From Saprospiraceae bacterium (GTDB lineage Bacteria; Bacteroidota; Bacteroidia; Chitinophagales; Saprospiraceae), in the NCBI GenBank assembly GCA_013001595.1, contig JABDMH010000160.1, forward strand, positions 1-44,334: a stretch of 44,334 nucleotides of DNA, written 5' to 3'. Shown here piece by piece: positions 34,949 through 44,334 of this stretch. Each line of letters starts with the position of its first letter. The first letter of the stretch is position 1. The position numbers and the translations under genes were made by a program. The notes under the pieces are model-generated. The model made no database searches, was not told where the DNA came from, and saw only the letters and a list, made by a program, of their open reading frames with translations.

Positions 34949-36265
34949 ATGGTTCGCCTTTTGGTTTTCTGCACACTCACTTGTTTGTTATTGGCTGACT
35001 GCCAACCCGATCATAGTTACCGTGCTCCGGTTTCTGATCCGGAATTCTTGCATCGGGCACATCATAAGCTCACAGACATCATTGTGTACGATATTTTTTC
35101 GCCACCTGTAGCGAGTAGAAACTACGTGTACCCTAGCATTGCCGCCTATGAGACGGTTCGCCAGGCCTACCAGGAAAATAAGTCTTTGGCAGGTCAACTG
35201 AGGAATCTAAAACCCATACCCGCTCCTAAGGATACAAGCCTATGCAATCTGCCTATTGCTGCCTTTCAAGCCTTCGTCACCGTGGGCAAGGCGCTGATTT
35301 TTTCAGAAGGCAAGATGGAAGAATTTGTCAGTGAGGTTCACCAAGAGTATCGTGACCTAGGTGTTCCTAAAAGAGTGCTCGAGACTTCACTGGCTTACGG
35401 TAATGAAGTAGCACAACACATCCTCAACTGGGCTGATGAAGACAATTATAAGCAGACTCGTACTTTTCCAAAGTTTGACATTCGTGATGAGGAGGGTCGT
35501 TGGCAACCTACACCTCCGGATTACATGGAGGGAATTGAACCCCACTGGCGCGAAATTCGACCTATGGTGATCGATTCTGCCCAACAATTTACCCCACCAT
35601 TTCCAAGCCCCTACGATCTCAGTGAGGGTAGTTCTTTTCACGGAGAAGTAATGGAAGTCTACGAAACCGTCAATTCACTAGACGAAGAGCAGACCGAAAT
35701 TGCCAAATTTTGGGATTGCAACCCCTATGTGTCTCATCACAAGGGTCACGTTATGTTTGCTACAAAAAAAATAACACCGGGAGGACATTGGATGGGGATT
35801 GCTGAGCTGGCAGCCAAGAAAGCCAATGCCGATATGTTGACCAGTGCAAAGACATACGCACTCACTTCAATCGCCCTATTTGATGCTTTTATCAGTTGTT
35901 GGGATGAGAAATATCGCAGCAGTCTCATTAGACCTGAAACGGTCATTAATAAGCATTTTGATGATAGGTGGGTACCGCTCTTGCAAACACCGCCTTTTCC
36001 CGAATATACAAGCGGCCATAGCGTAATATCGGCCGCAGCAGGTGAGACGCTGACGGCAATCTACGGGGATAACTTTGCATTTGACGATACCGTAGAACTG
36101 GCATATGGATTACCTGTACGTTCCTTTTCTTCATTCAGAAATGCTTATCAGGAGGCGGCGATCAGCCGGTTGTATGGTGGCATCCACTATATGCCTGCAA
36201 TCGAAAATGGCGTGATCCAAGGGAAAAAACTAGGCATATTTATTATCAATTCCATTGACCTATAG
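34949..36265 (+). CDS. Vanadium-dependent haloperoxidase-like PAP2 lipoprotein
   Basis: ATG 34949 is the start; the frame is open back to a TTG at 34919. The 438-residue product begins MVRLLVFCTLTCLLLADCQ, a probable lipoprotein leader. The vanadate/phosphate pocket of the PAP2/haloperoxidase superfamily is complete: Lys321 and Arg328 in WDEKYRSSLIRP, Ser-Gly-His at 355-357 (EYTSGHSVISAA), and Arg407 with His413 (RLYGGIHY). Relatives either oxidise halides with peroxide or act as acid phosphatases; the length and the KYRxxLIRP spacing favour the haloperoxidase-like group. It would sit at the cell envelope. Halide use cannot be concluded from the sequence. Confidence 0.85.
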   Translation: MVRLLVFCTLTCLLLADCQPDHSYRAPVSDPEFLHRAHHKLTDIIVYDIFSPPVASRNYVYPSIAAYETVRQAYQENKSLAGQLRNLKPIPAPKDTSLCNLPIAAFQAFVTVGKALIFSEGKMEEFVSEVHQEYRDLGVPKRVLETSLAYGNEVAQHILNWADEDNYKQTRTFPKFDIRDEEGRWQPTPPDYMEGIEPHWREIRPMVIDSAQQFTPPFPSPYDLSEGSSFHGEVMEVYETVNSLDEEQTEIAKFWDCNPYVSHHKGHVMFATKKITPGGHWMGIAELAAKKANADMLTSAKTYALTSIALFDAFISCWDEKYRSSLIRPETVINKHFDDRWVPLLQTPPFPEYTSGHSVISAAAGETLTAIYGDNFAFDDTVELAYGLPVRSFSSFRNAYQEAAISRLYGGIHYMPAIENGVIQGKKLGIFIINSIDL

Positions 36266-36433
36266 CTCCCTCAATCCCAGCTAAGTAATAACAAATAGAC
36301 AATCAGATCCAGGGTATCGTACTTTAGAACTGTCCGAAATAAAAGTCAGGAATTTAAACCTTGACCCAACTTTGGCGTCAAATTGGCCGTGTACTTAATT
36401 GAATTGAAACCTCATCACCTCTAAATATTAAAC

Positions 36434-38032
36434 ATGGCAGGATTCTCAAACCTCGATCTCACTCCATATGAGGGAGCATGGACTAGCAAAGAAGCGTCAC
36501 ATTTACTACGACGGACCATGTACGGACCTTCAAAGGAAGATATTGACACTGCAGTTAAATTAGGTTTAGATGGAATAATTGATGAACTATTCGACATTAA
36601 ACCACTACCAACCCCTCCCATCAATTTCAATTATGGAAATGATCCAATCGTACCCATTGGAGAATCCTGGGTTGGCAAACCCTATACCAGGTCTGACACA
36701 TCCAACCAACAGATTGGCAGCAGATTAGCATCACTCAGATCATGGACCGTCGGAGTAGCCATCAAAGAAGGTATTTCCCTTCGGGAAAAAATGACCCTGT
36801 TTTGGCATAATCATTTTGTCACAGCAGAAATAAGAGATGCCAACTTCGCGTACAATAACATCACCATTTATCGTGAAAATTTTACAGGAAATTTTCGAGA
36901 CTTGACCAAAGTGACAACCATTGACACTGCCATGTTGCGCTATCTAAATGGCACCCAAAATAGTAAGCAACGTCCCAACGAAAATTTTGCCCGAGAACTG
37001 CTGGAACTATTCACCATCGGAAAAGGACCTCAAGTTGCAGAAGGCGACTATACAAACTACACCGAACATGATATCGGCGAAATATCCAAAATTCTGACGG
37101 GTTGGGTAGCATTGGGTTATCTAAGTAGAAATCAAGAAATCGCAGAGAGTCGCTTTGTTCCCAATCGCCATGATACGAGCACCAAAACTTTGAGTGCACG
37201 ATTCGGTCAAGTCCAAATTCCTGATATGGCTGATCAGGAATACCAACATCTGATCGACATCATATTCCAACAAGATGAAGTGGCAAACTTTATTGCACGC
37301 AAAGTGTACCGATGGTTTGTGTATTATGAGATCGATGATCAGATCGAGCAAAACATCATCAAACCTATGGCATCTATACTTAGAGATGCGGATTATGAGA
37401 TGGAACCGATGCTTCGGGCCCTATTATCCAGCCAACACTTTTATGATGCATATGCAGTGGGTGCCATTATTAAAAACCCATTCGATTTTATTGTAGGATT
37501 GATCAAGGTTTTGCAAGTAGATTATGGTTCCAATTATCAAGAGCAGTATAATCTTTGGCGGCGATTCTACGGTTTTTCAGGGCTGCTGCAACAAGATTAC
37601 TTCAATGCCCCTACGGTTGCTGGTTGGAAAGCGTACTACCAAGAACCACTCTACTACCGAAGCTGGATCAATGCCAGCACGATTAGCTCCCGGTTCCTGT
37701 TTTCCTCACTCATTGTAAACGGTATGCGAGTGAATAGGATTATGCTACAGGCAGATCTACTAAACTTGATTGAAGGAATTGAAGATCGGCATGACCCAAA
37801 TGCGCTCATAGATAATCTGGGAGAGATCCTCTTTCCTGAGGCCATAACTGATGGTCAAAAGGAGTACTTGAAGTCCCTACTGATCCCTGGCCTTCCAGAT
37901 TATGAATGGACGGTGGAGTATGACCTATATAAGACTAATCCAGAAGATGAAGAACTTAAAAATGCCTTGAATGCCCGACTGCAAACTATGCTTATTGGCA
38001 TGCTGAGCTTGCCAGAATATCAATTGAGTTAA
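36434..38032 (+). CDS. DUF1800 family protein
   Basis: The 532-residue product matches DUF1800: SKEASHLLRRTMYGPSKEDI near 22, EKMTLFWHNHFVT near 120, the conserved NENFARELLELFTIG near 185 and YTEHDIGEISKILTGW near 215. No obvious signal peptide is seen at this start (MAGFSNLDLTPYEG), and no better upstream ATG is found. DUF1800 proteins are almost always paired with DUF1501 proteins, as here, 37 bases upstream of it. The function of the pair is unknown; links to exported or cell-surface processes are assumed. The start lies behind an AT-rich stretch (ctaaatattaaac) typical of Bacteroidota translation starts. Confidence 0.9.
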   Translation: MAGFSNLDLTPYEGAWTSKEASHLLRRTMYGPSKEDIDTAVKLGLDGIIDELFDIKPLPTPPINFNYGNDPIVPIGESWVGKPYTRSDTSNQQIGSRLASLRSWTVGVAIKEGISLREKMTLFWHNHFVTAEIRDANFAYNNITIYRENFTGNFRDLTKVTTIDTAMLRYLNGTQNSKQRPNENFARELLELFTIGKGPQVAEGDYTNYTEHDIGEISKILTGWVALGYLSRNQEIAESRFVPNRHDTSTKTLSARFGQVQIPDMADQEYQHLIDIIFQQDEVANFIARKVYRWFVYYEIDDQIEQNIIKPMASILRDADYEMEPMLRALLSSQHFYDAYAVGAIIKNPFDFIVGLIKVLQVDYGSNYQEQYNLWRRFYGFSGLLQQDYFNAPTVAGWKAYYQEPLYYRSWINASTISSRFLFSSLIVNGMRVNRIMLQADLLNLIEGIEDRHDPNALIDNLGEILFPEAITDGQKEYLKSLLIPGLPDYEWTVEYDLYKTNPEDEELKNALNARLQTMLIGMLSLPEYQLS

Positions 38033-38069
38033 TCACCACCAATATCACAGCCCTTGAAAGTTTAGCAAC

Positions 38070-39632
38070 ATGAAAAGAAGAGACTTTTTAAGATCCGGAT
38101 CAGTACTATCACTTCCAATCGCCCTAGGTGGCAGCAATGTGGGTGTATTGGCACAGACCCAACTGGGCCAACTCATGCCAGAAAACAGCGATCGGATTTT
38201 TGTCCTCATTCAGCAGAATGGAGGTAATGATGGCCTCAATACCATCATCCCCATCGATCAATACGGTACCCTTACTAGCCTACGCAGTGACATTTTGGTA
38301 CCAGAAAATCAAATCTTGACCTTGACGGAAGAGACCGGGATGCACCCTGCAATGCCAGGCCTCAAGGACGTATTTGACGAAGGTGATCTTGGCATTATCC
38401 AGAATGTGGGATATCCCAACCAAAATCGCAGCCACTTCCGCTCCACCGACATTTGGGACACAGGATCCGTGGCGACCGAAGTGCTCAACAATGGATGGAT
38501 CGGAAGGTACCTGGACACTCGTTTTCCAGGATTTCCTGAAGGCTACCCCAATGAGGAGACACCTCACCCCATTGCCATCACGCTCGGACCTACTGTATCT
38601 GAGACTTGCCAAGGAATTGCAGCAAACTTCTCTCTTGCCATAAATGACCCGACAGCACTGGCCAATATTCCTGGAACGGAAGGTGGCGAACTACCAGATC
38701 TTCCCTATGGATATGAACTCGACTTCATCCGACAAGTCGTGGCTCAAACCAATATCTATGCTGAAATCTTAAGCGCTACCGCTGAAGCCGGAACCAATCT
38801 ATCTCAGCTCTATCCAGATCCTGGTCAGAATCCGCTGGCAGATCAATTGAAAACAGTAGCACAACTGATATCCGGTGGTTTGCAAACCAAGATATACGTA
38901 GTGAACATCAATGGATTTGACACCCATGCCAATCAAGTCGATGGTGGAGATGCAACGACCGGCATTCATGCTCAACTCCTAGCTAACCTTTCTGAAGCCA
39001 TCCATGCCTTTATGGATGACATCCGGTTGCAGGGTAACGATCAGCGGGTAGTCGGAGCAACGCGATCAGAATTCGGCAGGCAGATCGCATCTAATGGAAG
39101 TCTAGGTACTGACCATGGTGACGCAGCACCACTAATGGTGTTTGGCAGTTGTGTTCAAAGCCAAATCCTAGGTGATAATCCAACCATACCAAATGATCCC
39201 GGTCCAAGGAGTGGAGTGCCGGCGCAAATCGATTTCAAAGACGTCTTCGGGTCAATTTTGATGGACTGGTTTGGTGTAGCAGAAAATGAGGTTTCAGACC
39301 TATTTTCCCACGACTTTCAGCATATGGCCCTAATCGATCCATGTCAAACCACAACGGCTGATCATCTGGACATTCATGATGCATTCTTTATAAGGGCCTA
39401 TCCAAATCCGTTCTTTGAAGAAATTACCGCCGAATTCAATACCGAAGGAGGAGAGCTCAGAATGAGCCTGGTCAATGAATCTGGCCAAGAGGTACTATAT
39501 CTAGGAACATCATTCTTTAGTCCCGGTAAGCAGCAAGTAAGCCATCAGATCTCCGAACTTCCGGCTGGCCATTATTACTATAGGCTGCAGGGTCGACAAA
39601 TCAATAAATCCATATCCTTACTGCACTTCTAG
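38070..39632 (+). CDS. DUF1501 protein with twin-arginine leader and T9SS sorting domain
   Basis: The 520-residue product begins MKRRDFLRSGSVLSLPIALG, a Tat-type leader ending near VLAQ. The DUF1501 core, a member of the alkaline-phosphatase/sulfatase-like fold, shows FVLIQQNGGNDGLNTIIP near 45, QNRSHFRSTDIWDTG near 120, NINGFDTHANQ near 280 and TRSEFGRQIASNGSLGTDHGDAAP near 330. The last ~85 residues (AYPNPFFEEITAEF, then LPAGHYYYRLQ and KSISLLHF) are a T9SS type A sorting domain. It should cross the inner membrane by Tat and the outer membrane by T9SS. It follows DUF1800 closely; the pair is probably one functional unit of unknown role. Confidence 0.92.
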   Translation: MKRRDFLRSGSVLSLPIALGGSNVGVLAQTQLGQLMPENSDRIFVLIQQNGGNDGLNTIIPIDQYGTLTSLRSDILVPENQILTLTEETGMHPAMPGLKDVFDEGDLGIIQNVGYPNQNRSHFRSTDIWDTGSVATEVLNNGWIGRYLDTRFPGFPEGYPNEETPHPIAITLGPTVSETCQGIAANFSLAINDPTALANIPGTEGGELPDLPYGYELDFIRQVVAQTNIYAEILSATAEAGTNLSQLYPDPGQNPLADQLKTVAQLISGGLQTKIYVVNINGFDTHANQVDGGDATTGIHAQLLANLSEAIHAFMDDIRLQGNDQRVVGATRSEFGRQIASNGSLGTDHGDAAPLMVFGSCVQSQILGDNPTIPNDPGPRSGVPAQIDFKDVFGSILMDWFGVAENEVSDLFSHDFQHMALIDPCQTTTADHLDIHDAFFIRAYPNPFFEEITAEFNTEGGELRMSLVNESGQEVLYLGTSFFSPGKQQVSHQISELPAGHYYYRLQGRQINKSISLLHF

Positions 39633-40197
39633 GAGGTGTCAGGTATTTTTGATTTGCGGTGTTTAGATGACTGCTCAAATCTTAACTACAGAATCACGAC
39701 GCGTTGATTCAGTAGACTCCATCAGTCTATCGAACGTGCTTTTTGGCAACGATGTATCTATCCCTCACTTGTCCGGGTAACCGAAGTCCAAATCTGCTAT
39801 TGATTATATTTTTCGGCGTTCAAACTCAACACGAAGATTCAGTAACGTTTTGCTTAAAGCTTGCCCTATCGGAAAGAGGAAAGAAGTGCTGGAAAAGATG
39901 ATGTGGTCTCACCTTGTGCTTTATCATCAGCAAAGGTGGATTCACCCTGTGGATTCATGAACTGATTGATTCTCAAGGTCCTTAGCTACTACATACCAAG
40001 GGCAACATCCCTGGTTGCTACTAGTGAGCCTACTCCGAAAAATCGCCATATCAAAAATGGCTCTTTTGGCGATCTTTTCATTTTTCTCACCTTGCTGATA
40101 CTCAGGCATCACCAAATTTCAAAAAAGAGCAAATCTCATCCAAAATAGTCTCGTTTTGTGAAGATGGCACTTTCCGGAGCACGCTCACTAGTGCTAT
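39633..40197. other. Intergenic region between convergent genes
   Basis: About 565 bases with no convincing gene. It holds a hairpin at 39911-39937 (nine pairs with one bulged G and an 8-base loop, accttgtgct/agcaaaggt), a weaker 7-bp stem atcgcca/tggcgat at 40042-40073 followed by a T-rich tract, and the dispersed repeat copy B at its right end. The hairpins may end transcription from either side. Confidence 0.5.
40131..40197 (+). repeat. Dispersed intergenic repeat, copy B
   Basis: Partner of copy A at 15325-15391: the first 22 bases are identical and the rest about 78% alike. It ends exactly at the stop codon of the FecR-like gene (40198). No terminal inverted repeat or coding sequence accompanies it. 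Confidence 0.6.
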
Positions 40198-41241
40198 CTA
40201 CTGCTGAGGTGCACGATTATAGTCCACTCCATTGACATACATGTCATAGCTGTAGTCAATATCAAGACCACGATCCGCAGCAGAGATGGTAGACAATAAT
40301 AAGCTATTTCCACTCTTTCTGTACTGAATATCCACAGCCTCATCAGCAGCTAGCTGATCAATAATGTCTACCAAATCTTGATCTAGATTCACCTCAATTA
40401 CTACCGATGCCGATCTGTCCGATCCTGGACCGGGAATAAATCTACTTGGATATTTATCACTTAAGATGTCTATGAGATCAATGATGCGCATCTTATTGGA
40501 TGGCTCCGGGATGATCACCGGCTCAGGTTCAGGTTCGTACAATTCTACTACTAACTCATTACCATCAAAACTTGCCTTATCGCCTGGATTCAACTGTACT
40601 GCTTCGAAGGCTCCGGTATTTGAGCCAAAACTGACCAGACCTTCCACATTTTCAGCTTCCGAATTATCACCCTCTGCTTCATAAGAAAAAACAGTACCTA
40701 GCACTTCTACTGAAGTTAGGCTTGTCACCACTTCGAATGGTTTAGGATCGTCAACAACATCAAAGACCGCTTTACCCTCTAGGAAGATTTCACGTTTTTG
40801 CGCTTCTGAGAAAAAGCGAGGCCTGAGGTACCTGATTTCACTACCTGCCGTCATTTCTGCACTACTACTATCTGGGAGTATCACTGTGGTAGCTTCTTCA
40901 GCTCTAAAGGTGGTATAGGGATCCCAGGTTAACCAATAGTAAAGGGCAAACCCAACCAACAATAAAAGAATGGCGGCCACACTTCGCCTTCGCCAAAAAG
41001 GAATCCGTTTTACTGATGTCTCTTGCAGACCTGTTTGAGCTGCAATTTTCGCCCAAGCATCATCTTCATCAGCTACTTTCCAGTCCGCGATGTCCGTTGA
41101 AGCCTGCCAGATTTTTTCATAGGTATCAAAATCAGCTTGGTTAAAGGACGGATCATTACTGATCTCCTTGCCAATTTTTTTACCCGCAGCGGAATCACCA
41201 CGTATAAAAAACTGCAATATTTTATCCTCTAACCTTTTCAT
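40198..41241 (-). CDS. FecR-family anti-sigma regulator
   Basis: The 347-residue protein has the Bacteroidota FecR layout: cytoplasmic N-terminal helices (DDAWAKI near 62), one membrane helix at about 87-106 (SVAAILLLLVGFALYYW), a periplasmic FecR domain (TVILPDSSSAEMTAGSEIRY; EIFLEGKAVFDVVDDPKPFEV; VEVLGTVFS) and a C-terminal DUF4974/STN-like domain after a proline-rich EPEPEPVIIPEP linker. It would hold the sigma factor encoded 68 bases upstream and receive a signal from an outer-membrane receptor. Usually a SusC/TonB receptor gene follows; here a 565-base gap and the DUF1501 gene on the other strand follow instead, so the receptor must be elsewhere or absent. Confidence 0.9.
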   Translation of the reverse strand: MKRLEDKILQFFIRGDSAAGKKIGKEISNDPSFNQADFDTYEKIWQASTDIADWKVADEDDAWAKIAAQTGLQETSVKRIPFWRRRSVAAILLLLVGFALYYWLTWDPYTTFRAEEATTVILPDSSSAEMTAGSEIRYLRPRFFSEAQKREIFLEGKAVFDVVDDPKPFEVVTSLTSVEVLGTVFSYEAEGDNSEAENVEGLVSFGSNTGAFEAVQLNPGDKASFDGNELVVELYEPEPEPVIIPEPSNKMRIIDLIDILSDKYPSRFIPGPGSDRSASVVIEVNLDQDLVDIIDQLAADEAVDIQYRKSGNSLLLSTISAADRGLDIDYSYDMYVNGVDYNRAPQQ

Positions 41242-41309
41242 CTAAATCTTAAACTATAATGTCAAGACGTTTGTAAATCGTGAAGACCCTAGATTTTCCA
41301 ATAGCTTCT

Positions 41310-41825
41310 TCACACCTTATCTTTTAACAACTCTTTCAATTTTAACAATGCATTCTTCATATTGTACTCTACTGTTCGCTTAGATATATTTAAGTGTTGT
41401 GCAATCTCATCGTATGTCAGCCCCTCTTGCTTACTAAGTAAGAATATCTCTTTCGTCTTTGGTTTTAGCTGAGCCACCGCCCAGGCAATTTTTGACGTGA
41501 CACTTAGCCCTTCGATGGTTTCCTCGTCCTGTGATTCTATCCATTGTTTTTCTTCCGCATACATATCTGCATAGTCAGATGCCACCTTATGAGCGCGATA
41601 ATGGTCAATTAATGTATTGCGTGCAGCCTGAAATAGATAACTCTTGGGGGAGGTAGAAAAGGATATTTCGTTTCGCTTTTCCCACAACTTGACGAAGGTG
41701 CGCTGAGCGATTTCCTGGCTCAGATCCCAATCCTGGGTGCGCGAGTTTAGGAAGTTGCATAGCAGATTATAGTGTTGCCTAAACAACTCCCTAAATGCCT
41801 CTTGATTTAACGCATTCGTTGCCAA
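41310..41825 (-). CDS. ECF RNA polymerase sigma factor (FecI-like)
   Basis: The 171-residue product is a compact ECF sigma factor. Region 2 is EAFRELFRQHYNLLCNFL, then DLSQEIAQRTFVKLWEKR, with the -10 contact helix FLFQAARNTLIDHYR; region 4 is LKPKTKEIFLLSKQEGLTYD followed by EIAQHLNISKRTVEYNMKNA. It is the partner of the FecR-like gene downstream and likely controls one outer-membrane uptake operon outside the window, probably by cell-surface signalling. Its own upstream stretch contains TATGCTTTTG on the minus strand, a loose match to the Bacteroidota -7 box. Confidence 0.93.
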   Translation of the reverse strand: MATNALNQEAFRELFRQHYNLLCNFLNSRTQDWDLSQEIAQRTFVKLWEKRNEISFSTSPKSYLFQAARNTLIDHYRAHKVASDYADMYAEEKQWIESQDEETIEGLSVTSKIAWAVAQLKPKTKEIFLLSKQEGLTYDEIAQHLNISKRTVEYNMKNALLKLKELLKDKV

Positions 41826-41913
41826 AATATGTGCCTACGGTGAAGTTTCTTTGGTTAGTTGGAGCTCACAAACATCACAAAAGCATAGTGTCTTTTACGC
41901 AATTTCGAACAAA

Positions 41914-44334
<2,421 letters not shown>

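Noticed and set aside
39966-40148. A 60-codon plus-strand frame in the gap before the FecR gene
   Set aside because: Its translation is low-complexity, it covers the dispersed repeat, and copy A of that repeat does not keep the frame.

Overview
The window looks like chromosomal DNA of a Bacteroidota bacterium, probably Saprospiraceae or a close relative. The signs are two proteins with type IX secretion (T9SS) C-terminal sorting domains, a FecI/FecR sigma/anti-sigma pair with the Bacteroidota FecR layout, a DUF1800/DUF1501 pair, a MopE-like Ca-binding motif, a TPR-CHAT protein, a class II (B12) ribonucleotide reductase and weak Shine-Dalgarno sites. I saw no tRNA, rRNA, CRISPR array, transposase or integrase.

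Bases 1-8016 hold the most unusual locus. A left-edge gene fragment (possible zinc metalloprotease) is divergent from a tight plus-strand operon: ECF-like sigma factor, membrane anti-sigma-like protein with TPR-type helices, a large T9SS-secreted beta-helix/MopE-motif protein, and a TPR-CHAT caspase-like protease with its His/Cys dyad. A perfect 10-bp inverted repeat (325-355) sits between the divergent genes. Bases 8093-13159 hold an exported PIG-L deacetylase, a large glycoside-hydrolase-like protein and a Tat-type metallophosphoesterase, probably all acting on glycans or phosphoesters outside the cytoplasm.

Bases 13223-20456 are mostly minus strand: a GlcNAc/glucose-kinase-like protein, an ATP-type phosphofructokinase, cutA, then a PPi-type phosphofructokinase and a methyltransferase. 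A ~2.7-kb GC-richer islet interrupts this group. It is flanked by 90-bp direct repeats of the 3' end of cutA and carries one intact secreted-protein gene, a beheaded Tat-signal gene and decayed sequence. Two universal stress proteins follow (20573-22235).

Bases 22368-30143 carry nrdJ and, divergently, a D-lactate dehydrogenase/lactate permease operon with a long-spaced inverted repeat between them. Bases 30188-33351 are comEC plus a four-HhH ComEA-like protein, coupled by an ATGA overlap. Bases 33574-39632 are a run of exported proteins: Gfo/Idh/MocA oxidoreductase, vanadium haloperoxidase-like lipoprotein, DUF1800, and DUF1501 with a Tat leader and a T9SS tail. Bases 40198-41825 are a FecI/FecR pair with no TonB receptor beside it in the window, and 41914-44334 is glpK (cut by the right edge) followed by glpD.
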